Shown: positions 1 through 45,248, counted from the stretch's first letter. The stretch: 64,000 bases of DNA from Chrysomallon squamiferum (GCA_012295275.1 CM022670.1:7525212-7589211); one strand, 5' to 3'. Notes: generated by a model from the letters alone, not told the origin. Program-made: numbers and translations.

Positions 1-369
1 TTGTCAGTTCAGATATCTTGTTCAAATTACAAACAGCAGATAACGCCAATTCAGTGGAGGGTTTTTAAAGTCAGGGGGGATTAACACCAAATCAAATGGG
101 GCCAGTAACCTCTGTGTTTTCATGTGTATGGGAAGGTACTTAAAAAAAAATCTCTTACTGCTATTTGAAAAATTCGTAATGTTTTTGTCTCTGTTTTCTG
201 TAATACCTTCAGCCATATAATCACAGATCAAAATTTATTATTAAATAATTTATTTTCGACTTTTCTTCCTGCGAACTGACAAGAGAGAGAGCCTTACAGA
301 TTAAATAACTTTAAATCGCCATTAATTGAACGCTGATAAAAAATGGAATCAACTGGTGGTAGATAAACT

Positions 370-532
370 CTAAGATCGAGCCCTGGGACCGCCTTTCATC
401 CAATATGTACTGCTACCACACGATTTCGAAATTCTTTCAACATTAAAATGTTCTAATTCGTCTCGAATACGTGTCAGAAACGTGCATGCTTGACAATAGG
501 TTTCTCTGACTTCTTCAGTACACACAAATTTC
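370..532 (-). other. possible coding fragment, unrecognised
   Basis: The minus strand is open here and reads like real protein rather than repeat (TEEVRETYCQAC, then RIRDELEHFNVERISKSCGS), ending at a stop near 370. A possible acceptor lies near 533 and a donor-like gtaagt on the minus strand lies at about 636-641, with a CAA/AAT repeat between them. I do not recognise the family. It could be the last exon of a minus-strand gene, a mobile-element relic, or chance. Confidence 0.2.
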
Positions 533-540
533 TTAAATAA

Positions 541-544
<4 letters not shown>

Positions 545-608
<64 letters not shown>
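545..608. repeat. (CAA)n/(TAA)n microsatellite
   Basis: Perfect CAA-type trinucleotide run passing into TAA-type, lying upstream of the TEP1 promoter. Confidence 0.9.
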
Positions 609-611
<3 letters not shown>

Positions 612-794
612 CGAAAGTTTTATTTATTTTCATACACTTACAGAAATTCGCCCCCACCCCACCCGGCACCGCTTTAATCTACCCGAGCAACGCACACGAT
701 CTTGAAAATTTTCCGTCGTCCGCTGCCTGAAGTGCACCCCAGGCGCTCACCCCCTTGACAGAGATAACTGGGTGACATTTATCAACTAGGAGGG

Positions 795-32500
<31,706 letters not shown>

Positions 32501-32515
32501 ATATTTTTCGTACAA

Positions 32516-33430
32516 AAACAGAAATGTTGTTCTTTCTAAAATCTGCTATATTACCTTTCCAATTTAGCGTTAAAAATTAAATTTTAGCTTAGATTTTTGT
32601 TATATATTTTGTATATATTCCATATTGCATAAAAATCTACTGCTGTTAATACGAGTAAGATAGCTGATTGACTAGAGATAGTAAACTTTCTCGGTTACAT
32701 CATCATTATGTACAAACTTTATGTATAGAGATATGTTAAAAATGAATCTTTTGATGATGAACAAGATGATGATGATATTAATAACAATAATAATAAACGT
32801 AAAAACTGATGATATGAAAATTTTTTAGAATTTTGGGAAATTAATTGCAGAACTTATTTGTTTTCAGTAAGTTACAACAGTTACTAACACACGTTTACAA
32901 GTACACAGAAACATATTCACACAATGTAGCATCATCATTTATCATTAATTATTTCTGATAACAGTAATGAAGATGAAAACAATAAGTAATAAAAACAATA
33001 ATAATTATAACAATAATAATAATAATAAAAATAATAGTAGTGATAATGACACTTGTTGTTGTTTTGCGATTAATTGTTTTCATCTTTGACTCGTGTTTTA
33101 AAAGGCTCATAAAAATAATCATGATAAAAACAACATGCCTCCCGCTCTCGTTATAGGTCGCTTTCAGAATCCGTCATCTCTATTTACTCTTTGTTTATCG
33201 AGTTTTTTTGATGTTCTCTTCCATAAATACTGTTCTGTCAGTCGCGCTATCGACAAATCACTCCTGTGAGAGGAAATAAAAATAACTTATGTAAATAAAT
33301 GATTGTCGATTTGGAATGAGAGTGATTTACTTTACAGTGATTTTTGTGTCAATATAATGAAACAGCAGGTACGTAAAAGCTTAGTAAATAACTGAATTCG
33401 TTTAATTACTTCTTCAAAGCCAGTGAAACA
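32516..33430. other. intergenic TEP1 to receptor 1
   Basis: AT-rich sequence with short AAT runs near 33000. I see no gene or element; it must contain the receptor 1 promoter, which I cannot place. Confidence 0.5.
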
Positions 33431-33441
33431 AATTGTCGCAA

Positions 33442-36400
33442 ATGAGACTCGAAATGATAAACCGTTATAAGCACAAACTGCCATATCAAAACATGCATCA
33501 CATAGATTTCTCTCCACATTGTTCGTCATCGTCAAAAAGTGGTAGGATGCTCGCTACTGGCAAAATGCTGGGTTTTTTGAAAACCTTACTGATACTTTTT
33601 ATTTTTCTCACAACTGTGGCGATGGAGAACATGTCTAATACAGATGAAACAAATTTTGATGATCTGTTTGATACAAAGTCGTCTAAAAGCGTTGACATTG
33701 ACGATTTATTCAATGGATCGGTTTCCAGCCAATCAGTTGATCCAAACTCATTAATAGATAAACCTTCACCAGTAGAAACAAAATCGTCTTTCCTACCGAC
33801 TCTCAATAGTCCTTTTGATCACATCAGAAGATATTTCAGTGATCTTCTAAGCCAGGTCGTAGCATTAAATTCAGAATATTGTGGTCGTACGTGCAATTTC
33901 AGTCACACGTTAACGATGGATGGTGTAAACGTTTACTGTGACGGATGCAGCTGTAGGGAAAACTGTATGGAATCAAACAACTGCTGTCCCGATATTCTTC
34001 TCCTTCAGAAAAACCAGACACAGACTTCATTCCTGAATCCAGGCTGTGTAGAATCAGAACTGCCTGTCACTGAACATATCCAATACTATCAGATGATCAC
34101 GTGGTGTCCTGACTCTTACAACATTTCATTTGTAAACGAAAAATGTGAAAACTCTTCCTACACGAAGTGGACTAACGTCGTGCCTCACTTCAACTCCGAC
34201 ACTGGCATTTCGTACAGAAACATCTACTGCGCCAGGTGTCACGGACAAAACAGCACTCGAACCTGGATGACGTCAATCACCTGTTCTTCTTTTGACATTT
34301 CTCTCGAATCTGCTTCGCTTTCTGAGATTTTCGCAGCCGTAATGAAAAGTAAGGTATGTAGTATTGACTTCACGTCTCCGAAACATCTAGAAAAGCTGAA
34401 ATGCAACAGAAGGAAGAACGGTGTCATCGGACAGTGTAACGTAACCGGTCGTTGGCCTTTTTATGACAGAAACGTTGACGTCGCTTGTTCCATGTTCTCA
34501 CAAGTTGTGTTTGGTACATACAGAAATATTTTCTGCTACTATTGCAACACTCACACTAACTGGGAACATATTTTAAATGTGGTAATTCCAGACCAATCGA
34601 AGAATCCAATGTCAGTGCCTTTAACTGCTCTGATTAATTTTGATACCGTCAAAGAGGCCCAAAATACAGCCTATGCTGAGAGTGTAGACGTCGAAATAAA
34701 CGATAAAGTAAGTGAAACTATTTAATTTCCCTCTTTCTCATTCGCGCACCTTTCCGTCTCTCTTTTCACGTTCTCTCACGCTCTGTCTTTCTGTCTCTTA
34801 TTTCGTTCCTTGAATCGCACTGTCTCTCTGTCTTATTGTATTCTTTAGGTGTTATATTATTATCTTAATAGTCGTTGTCGTCGTCATCATCATCGTCATA
34901 TACTTCTTCTTCTTCACATTATCTTACATTTAATTTTTATGTTTCAGTATTCGAATCTGTCAATCTCTTGCGCTGAAGGAAAACGTCTCATTAACGACGA
35001 ATGTCACAGTCTGTTTACCTCATCTAACATGTACGGCTACAGAGTTTGTTTCCAAGTGAACGTCACCATCGACAGGCAGCTGACCTCTGAGACTGCCACT
35101 TACTTAATAATGAAAAACATGCCACGATTCGACCGCAGTGTCCTTCAGACAGCTAACTTCACTGGTTATATCGTACAACTACAAAACTGCCCGCGATACA
35201 AGATGTATGCAGTAATGCGACAAGTTTTCTTCATTTACACGGTGAGCTATCTGAACCGCGATCAGTTTGAGAAAGAACTACTGGGAGGCAGACTGATTCA
35301 AACAGACCCGAGCACATTTCATCGTTTCCATGCTGGTTGCAACAACGGACATGAAATGGCTTTGACAAAAGGAGATCCATTTTACTGTACCGGTCTAAAT
35401 AATAAATTTGTCTACAAAGAAATATCTCCTGTTATAGAAGCAGATATAAAAGTGTACGAAGGAGCCAGATACATTCAGCTTTCCAAACAGCTTGTTTGTC
35501 CAAGAGTAAAACTCAGCGACTGGGAATACAACGTTAGTCTATATAACGACAAAACAGGTAAAACTACACAACATGGAAATACCAAATTTCCCACATTGAC
35601 CATTTTAATCACGGGAACTGTTCTGAACCACCAAGATTTCCAAATATTGGACGATGGATCCATTGTTGTCTGTCTTGAAGACTACGTGAACGCTACTTTC
35701 CACGCAAAGTATTCGAACAAACACAAACTGCAAGAAACACAGCAGAATATTCTGGGAATTTTTTCATTCGTTTGTAGCTCGATCTCGCTTTTATTTTTAG
35801 CTTTAACGTTTACCACTTACTGTTTTTTCCCCAGCATGCGTACTGTAGGTGGGGTGTGTAATATGTGTCTCGTAGCAACCGTATTCGCCGCGCAAGCCGT
35901 CTTTGAATATGGAATTGAACAAAACGAAGACGCAATTGGTTGTAAGGTTATTGGCATTATTATTCATTTTCTTTGGCTGGCCGCAGTGTTTTGGATGAAT
36001 GCATGCACGTTTGTTCTTTTTCTTAAATTGTCTTTTCCTCTTAAATGTCGAAACTTCGACCAGAGTTTGAGAAAAATAGTTTTGCTTTCTGCTTTGTATT
36101 CTTATGGTGTGTCTGCTTTGATTGTCACTTTGAACATAATTACAAACTTTGCATTACACAGTCAGATCGGTTACGGAGGTATAATTTGTTATCTGAACAA
36201 CTCCAGTTCTAAAACCTATTTCTTCAAAATTCCAATGGGAGTTATCGTCCTTGTGAATATTGGTCTCTTTGTTTTCACACTTTGTAACGTTCGTCGTCAC
36301 GGTTCAGTGAACAGCACACGAGAAAGTAAAATAAATATGTTTGCTTGTTTCAAGCTGTCGGCTACTACAGGCCTGTTTTGGTTGTTTTCGTATCTTTACG

Positions 36401-36642
36401 AAGTTTTTCAGATAGAAGTGTTTGCTTACGTTTTTACGATTTTTGTAGGTTTGCAAGGAGTTTTGTTTTTCGTCGCTATTGTCGTTAACCGAAACGTTCT
36501 GTCACTCTGGTCACGTCGTCTCCGAGACAAGAAAGATCACGTACACGCGAACTCAACAACGTCAACGGAACGACTGACAAACAACAGCAAACATTCCCAT
36601 GATTATGAACTTACTGGAAATCCTGTTGATGATAAACAGTGA
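33442..36642 (+). CDS. receptor 1: somatomedin-B-like ectodomain plus family-B-like 7TM receptor
   Basis: Two exons, 33442-34707 and 34948-36642, joined in phase 0 (NDK|YSNLS) across a 240-base intron with gtaagt and tttcag ends. In-frame ATGs lie at 33442, 33547 and 33565; 33547 puts a signal peptide (MLGFLKTLLILFIFLTTVA, just downstream) nearest the start, giving about 951 residues. The ectodomain has a cysteine cluster YCDGCSCRENCMESNNCC (33874-33998) of somatomedin-B type, then a Cys- and N-glycan-rich region (MITWCPDSYN, YRNIYCARCHG). Seven hydrophobic segments follow from ILGIFSFVCSSISLLFLAL (about 35752) to FAYVFTIFVGLQGVLFFVAI (about 36420-36480); GLFWLFSYL and GLQGVLFF resemble secretin/adhesion/methuselah receptors. 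I see no clear autoproteolysis site. Ligand unknown. Confidence 0.85.
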
Positions 36643-36728
36643 TCTACAAAATTATTTTATTTTATTTTATTTTTATTTGTTTATTTGTTTCATTCTTTCT
36701 TTCTTTGCTTATTTACTTATTAATTTAT

Positions 36729-36805
36729 GACAAACAGCAGTAAACATTCCCATGACCACGAACTTACTGGAAATCCAGTTGATGATAAACGGTGATCTAA
36801 ACATA
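36729..36805 (+). repeat. duplicated receptor tail in the 3' UTR
   Basis: A second copy of the last 78 bases of the receptor 1 coding end and stop (36576-36653), 153 bases downstream. It would read SKHSHDHELTGNPVDDKR then stop, but lies after the real stop. A tandem duplication with a few substitutions. Confidence 0.85.
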
Positions 36806-36809
36806 TTTA

Positions 36810-36976
36810 TTTGATTTTATTTAATTTTATTTATTTTTACTTTAGTTAATTTATTAATTAATTGTTTCAAAGTGATAAAAAAAAAAAAAAATTATCGTCA
36901 TGGACAGGTACCTCTGATAGACAGATAACCGCGAAAGTAGGTTTGAGTGTGTAGGTTTGAATATGTATATTTCTGA

Positions 36977-37019
<43 letters not shown>

Positions 37020-37671
37020 TGCGTGTGTGTGTGTGTCTGTGTGTTCTGTATTCATTCACTTTTTTAATGTTATTAATTTTCTTCAATAATTTTGGATGAA
37101 ATGAAGGAACTGTAATGTTTTATTAAACTGTGTTAATTATTATTTATGTTTACATATATATATATATATATTTCACTGTTGTTTGTAAGCTGCTGATGTA
37201 GATCTATTAAAGCGACCATATAAACATTTTATTGTCTTTTTTCTTTACATTTTCAAGTTTAGTTTGTCTTATTTCTTTTTGTCACAGACACCTATATATA
37301 CGAATTTACACCCAAATGCACATACATACAAACATACACAATTATAAACATACATACATCCATACAGACATAAATACATGCATACGTCTATATATACATG
37401 CATACATGCATGCATACATACATACATACATACATACACATACACACACATAAACACATGCCTACATGATTACGCTAAAGCAATAACAATGAAAGAAGAA
37501 AAACATTAATCAGAGCAAATATCTTTATTTTGTATTTATGTTTTACCCAACTTTTTTGTCACTGTCATACTGATACATAACAATAAATTAGAAAAATGTA
37601 CGAACAAAAAAATTAATAATAGTAATAAATAAATTAATAAATAAATTAAAATAATAATAATAATAATAAAA

Positions 37672-37734
<63 letters not shown>

Positions 37735-38166
37735 TTAAGAAATAAAAAAACAAAAATATAATATCAAATGTAATGTTATTATGTTTCACGAATAACAAAT
37801 ATTAATAATAAGAAAAGTAAATTACAACAATACAATCACAAAAAACAATGCTATTTTTATTTTTATTAATTTTATTTAAAATATTAAATACTTTTAAAAA
37901 TCATACTATGCTAACATTTACTGAAAACCATGGCAACAGCGACAAGAAGAACAACAGCAACAAATATGATTTAATGGCCAATATTTCTGTTTTACCTCTA
38001 TTGATAAAAACGATGCGATAACAGACGTTTTATTCTGTTTGATGAGACTTACTATTCATTTCATTAGAAAGAGTAATTTCCATTGACATTCATGTTGTTT
38101 ATTGTTAAATAGCTCAGTAATCTTCGAATTAAATAACAGTTAACCGACTTAATACATATATTTTTG

Positions 38167-38238
<72 letters not shown>

Positions 38239-38570
38239 TAAAGGGAAGTAAAAATGTGAAGATTGTTGTTAGAGGTTATCTCCCATTAACACGAATATCA
38301 TTTATTTATATATTTATTTAGTTGGTTAGTTAGTTAGTTCATTCCATATTTATATATTTATTTCATCAGTTCACAGTCATTTTAAAACTTTTAGCATTTT
38401 CCATATTTCCTGTTTCCCGAGATTTTATAGTTAGAACTATCAGTGCGTTGATGTGTCGAGACGACGTCGTGTATGTTGTATCTGAGATCACGTTTCTTCT
38501 TTTCTGACGTGTCCACAGTCATGTTTCTCTTAATGGCAATGGCTATAAGTAGTTATAAATAAAATAAAAT
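36810..38570. other. spacer between convergent receptor genes
   Basis: Forms the loop of the inverted repeat. Holds (GT)n 36976-37044, (ACAT)n about 37320-37450, (AAT)n 37676-37733 and (CA)n 38168-38235. No other gene seen. Confidence 0.7.
38168..38235. repeat. (CA)n microsatellite
   Basis: Pure CA run in the spacer between the two receptor genes. Confidence 0.9.
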
Positions 38571-38579
38571 AATAAATAA

Positions 38580-39692
38580 ATAAGTAAATAAGCAAAGAAA
38601 GAAAGAATGAAACAAATAAACAAATAAAAATAAAATAAAATAAAATAATTTTGTAGATCACTGTTTATCATCAACAGGATTTCCCTTAAGTTCGTAGTCA
38701 TGGAAATGTTTGCTGCTGTTTGTCAGTCGTTCCGTTGACGTTGTTGAGTTCGCGTGTACGTGATCTTTCTTGTCTCGGAGACGACGTGACCAGAGTGACA
38801 GAACGTTTCGGTTAACGACAATAGCGACAAAAAACAAAACTCCTTGTAAACCTACAAAAATCGTAAAAACGTAAGCAAACACTTCTATCTGAAAAACTTC
38901 GTAAAGATACGAAAACAACCAAAACAGGCCTGTAGTAGCCGACAGCTTGAAACAAGCAAACATATTTATTTTACTTTCTCGTGTGCTGTTCACTAAACCG
39001 TGACGACGAAGGTTACAAAGTGTGAAAACAAAGAGACCAATATTCACAAGAACGATAACTCCCACTGGGACTTTGAAGAAATAGGTTTTAGAACTGGAGT
39101 TGTTCAGATAACAAATTATACCTCCGTAACCGATCTGACTGTGTAATGCAAAGTTTGTAATTATGTTCAAAGTGACAATCAAAGCAGACACACCATAAGA
39201 ATACAAAGCAGAAAGCAAAACTATTTTTCTCAAACTCTGGTCGAAGTTTCGACATTTAAGAGGAAAAGACAATCTAAGAAAAAGAACAAACGTGCATGCA
39301 TTCATCCAAAACACTGCGGCCAGCCAAAGAAAATGAATAATAATGCCAATAACCTGACAACCAATTGCGTTTTCGTTTTGTTCAATTCCATATTCAAACA
39401 CTGCTTGAGCGGCGAATACGGTCGCTATAAGTCCCATATTACACACCCCACCTACAGTACGCATGCTGGGGAAAAGACAGTAAGTGATAAACGTTAAAGC
39501 TAAAAATAAAAGCGAGATCGAGCTACAAACGAATGAAAAAATTCCCAGAATATTCTGCTGTGCTTTTTGCAGTTTGTGTTTGTTCGAATACTTTGCGTGG
39601 AAAGTAGCGTTCACGTAGTCTTCAAGACAGACAACAATAGATCCATCATCCAATATTTGGAAATCTTGGTGGTTCAGAACAGTTCCCGTGCT
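38580..39692 (-). repeat. inverted repeat arm, partner of 35600-36720
   Basis: From TGTVLNHQDFQILDD in the juxtamembrane region through the whole 7TM domain, the stop codon and about 80 bases of 3' UTR, this strand is nearly identical to receptor 1 at base level. Identity stops sharply at both ends, which suggests gene conversion or a very recent duplication of this segment. Confidence 0.8.
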
Positions 39693-40439
39693 AAAAAATG
39701 TTAATGTGGGAAATTGTAAAGTTTTGTCTTGTAAAGAATGAATCGATACGTCATCATGGTATCTGATTTTATATTCCGACTGAGCAAGACGAACCCTTGG
39801 ACAAATCAGCTGTTTGCTGAGCTGAAGATACTTATCACCCAAAAACTTATCATTTGTTGTTTGTGTAGCTACAAATTCACTGAAAAGGTTTGAGCAGTCC
39901 TCAACACTTCCGTTTTTCAACACCATAGTCTGAGTTTGGCTGCATCGGTTGTGAAAACGATCATAGAACATAGCCCAGTCTATCAGTTCATTTCCCATTA
40001 ACTTCTCCTCAAATTCATCGCGATTGTTGTTCCCTAGAGAAAAAACCTTTAACACGTAGCGTATTACCACGAACATAGTTTTATTAGGACAGTTTTGTAA
40101 TTGTACAATATAACCTGTAATGTTAGAAGATACCCACATTTTGGTGATTGGCATATGTCTATATATAATTCTCTTTAGACTCTGCGAGGGCTTCAGTGGG
40201 GTTTGAAAAGTCACATTGATTTGAAAACACACTCTGTAACCGTAAATGTTGGACGACGGAAACAAACTACGACATTCATTGTTGTTTAATCGTTTTCCTT
40301 CAGCACATGAAAGTGACAGATTCTGGTACTGGAATAAAATAAAACAACTATTATCATCATCATCGTCAACATCATTATCATCATCATCATCATTATTATT
40401 ACTTGTATTATTAGTATTATTATAATTATTATTATTATG

Positions 40440-40475
<36 letters not shown>

Positions 40476-41851
40476 TTTGTTATTATTATTATTGCTATTG
40501 CTATTTTAATTTTATTTATTGTTATTGTTGTCGTAAACATTACAAATAAAATAAAGTGAAAGAATTTGAAACGAAAAAAAGATAAACAAATAGCTAGCTA
40601 GACAGACTTTTAGACAGATAGGTAGACAGAAAATAGAGAGACAGACATGGTAAAGAGAGATATGCGATTGAAACGAAGAGAAGGAGGGACAGAGGGATAA
40701 TATACAGCTATATTACTTACCCGTTCCGCGCTGTCAGAATAACTATCTTCAGACTTCATCAGATTACTGTCTAAATTAATCAGAGCTGTTAGAGGTACAG
40801 TGAAGAAGTCTCTCGATTCCCCTGCATACGAGAATTCGTCAAGATTTTCGTTCAGTTTTGTCTTCATCGCCTCCCAGTTAACATCCGAATTGCAGAAGTA
40901 ACAGAACACGTTTCTGTATGCACCAAACACAACTTGAGAAAACATGGAACAAGCAACATCAACATTTTTGTCGTAAGAACGCCAGAGGCCTGTTTCGTTA
41001 CATCGTACTATGAGAGGATTTTCTCTTTGTTGACATCTTCGTCTTACTGCTTCCAAAGGGGGCACGAGCTGAATGTTGCAGACTTTGCTTTTCATTACGG
41101 CTGTGAAAGTCTCAGAGAGCGAAGCAGATTCAAGGGATCTGTCGAAGGAAGAACAGGTAATTGACGTCATCCAGGTTCGAGTGCTGTTTTGTCCGTGACA
41201 GGTGGCGCAGTAGATGTTTCTGTACGAAATACCAGTGTCGGAGTTGAGATGAGGCACGACGTTTGCCCAGCTCGTGTAGGAAGAGTTTTCACATTTTTCT
41301 TTTACAGATGAAACGTTGTAAGAGTCAGGACACCACGTGATCATCTGATAGAAAATTGTGTCGTTGGTTACGGGCAGCTCAGACTCCACACAGCCGGAAA
41401 CCACCGAGTTTCCAGTCAAAGGACTTTGAAGGAGAACAACGCTAGGACAGCTGCAGCCGATTTCCATACATGCTTCTTTGCAGTCGCACTGGTCACAGTA
41501 GAAATTTTCACGAGGCAATCTTAGTACGTAACGGAAATTGCATGTAAACCCACAGAACTCCGAATTCAAGGCAACCACCTGACTTTTAAAATCTGTGAAA
41601 TAGTCTCCTATGTGTTTCCAAGGACTGGACGGTTTTAGCACATATTCGAATGTGGTAATAACTTCTATGTCGTATGTTATGTTCGGCAAAAATGTCGCAT
41701 TAAAACTGCCAATGGCTTCCTGAGAACTGACATTGACAGCGGTAACATTAGTTTGTGTAATATTCTCTGTCGATTCACAATACCAGAGTAGCCCAGTTAA
41801 TATCAAGAGTTTTATGCTGCATATTGAAATACTAGTTCTAAAACTCGCCAT
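38658..41851 (-). CDS. receptor 2: inverted paralog of receptor 1
   Basis: Exons 40721-41851 and 38658-40328 on the minus strand, phase-0 junction (SAER|YQNLS), ATG at 41849-41851 (MASFRTSISICSIKLLILTG, a signal peptide); an upstream ATG at 41873-41875 adds eight residues. About 933 residues. The ectodomain keeps the somatomedin-B-like cluster (FYCDQCDCKEACMEIGCSC) with the CC pair changed to CSC. The block MITWCPDSYN to AVMKSKVC is about 92% like receptor 1 by eye, the segments before and after diverge strongly, and the 7TM half is nearly identical (a few dozen changes at most). The tail VDDKQ is the same. Likely a membrane receptor with a variable ligand-binding part. Confidence 0.85.
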
Positions 41852-41936
41852 CTCTGTGAAAAAAAAATGGTGCATGAAATATTATTTTCAGTGTGAAAAC
41901 GTGAGTTGATTGTTTTGAAGTATTTAGTTGGTTTCC

Positions 41937-41944
41937 AATATATA
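41937..41944 (-). promoter_or_regulatory. candidate TATA box of receptor 2
   Basis: On the minus strand this reads TATATATT, about 85-95 bases before the ATG at 41851, a workable spacing for a short 5' UTR. In AT-rich DNA this could be chance. Confidence 0.35.
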
Positions 41945-42165
41945 GCATCAGCTGTAAGCAACCAATTATTAATTTATTTGTTTACTATTGTTTTGCAACG
42001 TTTCTACGCTTCACATTGATTTTTTATCACACCAGGACACAAAGTGATTTATCAAAGTAATTGTTCATTATACTTCGTTAAATATTAATCTAAATATTGA
42101 TGTCTGATTTACTCATAATCAAATGTCAAATAATAATTATAATTTGGAAATATGTTTGTTCTTAC

Positions 42166-42207
<42 letters not shown>

Positions 42208-42626
42208 TTATTAGTAGTAATAATAGTAACAGAAGCAGCAGCAGTAGTTGTAGTAGCAGAGGTAGTAGTAGTTGTAATAGAAATATTAGAACTGATAAAA
42301 ATAGAAATGATAATGACGATGGTGTTAAAGGTAATCATGATGATGATGATGACACTTCAACGTGTAACTGTGCCAAACTGAAGGAATTGTTAATTCAGCC
42401 TTGATGCAGTAGCGTTCACTGAGAACACACTGATATTATGTGGGTTAAAGGTTCATCAGAATGTGGGTAATGACAGTCGCAATAAAAATCAGTTAATATA
42501 TATCTAACACAATATATTAAATCATGAAGCATCAAATACCTTTCGACGTATAATGGTGTATGTTGAAATTGATGACTAATAAAACAGTGTAAAACAAACA
42601 AAAAACTTAAAAGAGAGTGTAAATTC

Positions 42627-42816
<190 letters not shown>

Positions 42817-43495
42817 TTAATTAGTGAAAGTAATTTTATCCAGTGGATATAAAGTAAATATTTTTAGGAACATGTTATCATTAAGTGGTTGAAGCAATTA
42901 ACAGTTTCTCTTTCCCGATTTTTATGAGTTTCATGATGTATTATTAATAGTGCACTGTGATTCCATTAAAAACATATGACATCGAACAATTGATATCTCT
43001 GCTAGCTTATGCCTGAACTTTTGAATAAGTAAAGCGAAATATAATGAATTTAATATATATATTAAAACGTTGCTTCTATAATAAATATGTTTGCTGTAAC
43101 ACAGCTCACTGAATAATAAAACTATGCTGATACGGAAGGGAGAAAAATAAAGTGAAAAAAAAAAAAAAATATATTTAAAAAAATAATAAATCATCCCCAC
43201 AAAAAAAAGGTGTCTGTAACGAAATAAACTGCGTATTTTTCACCGAATCATATTGAAGATTAACATTACAAGTAATACTGCTTTATTAATAATGATAATG
43301 GTGACGACGATAATAATAATAACAATAATGAAGATGATGATGATCACGATAATAATAATTATAATGTCTTTCATTAGGAAAACATTAGTAATGATGATGA
43401 TAATGAAGGCGATGATAATGATGATGACGACGATGACGATGAAAACAGCACGTGATCTTTGTGAACTAACTATTCTTTCTTTTTCACTGACTTAG

Positions 43496-43640
43496 TTTGA
43501 GAAACTCCCGGAACACAGACATCCAACAACCAGCTAGATGTTTCCCAAAAATGTAACATATTTCTGTATATTTCAAAAACTATGCAGGTAAACATAAAAC
43601 ACATCAGTTCAATGTTTTTGTCATACAGGAACCTATACGA
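43496..43640 (-). pseudogene. decayed receptor ectodomain fragment
   Basis: The minus strand reads LYDKNIELMCFMFTCIVFEI then YRNMLHF, recognisably related to the receptor segment YDKNVDVACSMFSQVVFGAY / YRNVFCYF. Flanks are unrelated and repeat-rich. It is probably the remnant of a third receptor copy; too short to hold a domain. Confidence 0.6.
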
Positions 43641-43736
43641 AGCTGTATTTATATCTACAGGTACATAATTATTATATTTCTTCTTCATCATCATCATCTT
43701 CTACTTCTTCTCTTTTATTATATTCTTCTTCTTCTT

Positions 43737-43767
<31 letters not shown>

Positions 43768-44148
43768 TTATTATTATTATTACTATATTTTTATTCTAAT
43801 ATAATCTTTTCTTAATGTTTACTCTTCTACCTGTATTTATTTTTTAATTAATAACAACATTTTGGAGAAAAACAATGAAGTACGATGACATTTAATATTT
43901 TAAAATATATTCTATCGAAATATGCAAAAAAAAAACGACAGAAAAAGTTTATTTTTGTTTTATTACATACATAAAATCTTTACTGCCTGCGGAATGTCAG
44001 TATTCTTGGATGTATCTCATTTGTGTGAAAACATTGTAGATTGTAACTACAAACGTGAAATTTATCATATAATCTGCATTTGTAAAACGTTTTATTTCCT
44101 ATTTTTTAAATCCATTTATCAAAGATAGATGATATATATATATATATA

Positions 44149-44198
44149 TATAAAATAATATTCACGGTACAAATCCCTTGCAGCTAAAGAGAAGAGAG
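44149..44198 (+). promoter_or_regulatory. candidate promoter and leader exon of the four-repeat protein
   Basis: A tataaaata motif (44149-44157) is followed 40 bases later by a good donor (gagag|gtaaga, 44199). An acceptor-like ctaaag lies just before the ATG at 44312. This mirrors the TATA plus tiny leader exon of TEP1. Speculative. Confidence 0.3.
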
Positions 44199-44311
44199 GT
44201 AAGATTTAATAGAAGAATTTCAACAGCTGTTTGTAGGCGTGATTTACATATTATTCTTTCTCAAAAAATTCAATTATTTTGTTATTAATTCTGATTTATT
44301 TCTAAAGGTTA

Positions 44312-44409
44312 ATGATGAGCTTCTGTTGGTTAGTCGTTGGAATAGTTTTCATCTTGGCACCCGACTTTAGCTGTAAGTAACCTAAATAGCGGTTTAAATA
44401 AATAATTAA

Positions 44410-44453
<44 letters not shown>

Positions 44454-45248
44454 TTTGTGTTGTATGTGTGTGTGTGTGTGTTTTTGTGTTGTGTGTGTGT
44501 GTGTGTTTTTGATAAATTAAATCCAGTGTAAACAATTACGTCACCACATTGTAGTTATTTCGTAATTTATTTTTCAGATCAAATCAACAGCAATGTTAAG
44601 GTATGTTACTAGTTTCCCACTACCCACCCATAATCACTTTGTAGCAAACAGAGAAATATTTCTGTTTGTTATAATTAGATAGAATGTATTGTAATGATGT
44701 TGAATACTGAAAAAGGAAGACAGCCAAGACGCAACCCTGCTAAGCTGGGATATTTTCCGTTCCACAAGCTGTGACAGGTTGGATGAAAATGTATAGAGAG
44801 GTTGTTGATTTTGATAGTATCTGCCTGTATAAAATATAGGCGTAAAAACACATTTTTAATAAATAAATGTTGATGTTAAAATGTATTTAACGACGTTTTA
44901 CATGTATTCGTTCGTTTTATTTCTCTTTTACTTACTCCAGGTTCAGCATCAGCATCATTTTATTTATGATCATCAACAACATCATCTTCATCTCTTCATC
45001 ATGACATCATCTTCATCATTATCATCATCATTATTATTATTAAACTGATCAGCGATTTTAGATCTATCATCATAAAATTAAAGTGAATGATATTAACATG
45101 AAAAGTTTGTTATTTGTAGGTACGAAGAGCTAGAAGGAGTAAGTAACTCGTTATTCAGATATTGGTACTAGGTTTTTGGCACAAGGATTTCATATATGAA
45201 ACTAATACGAAAATTTATTATTATTCTTAAAACAACAGCAATAACATC

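Noticed and set aside
33442-33546. Translation from the first in-frame ATG of receptor 1
   Set aside because: It would put 41 hydrophilic residues before the hydrophobic leader; starts at 33547 or 33565 fit a secretion signal better, though I cannot exclude it.
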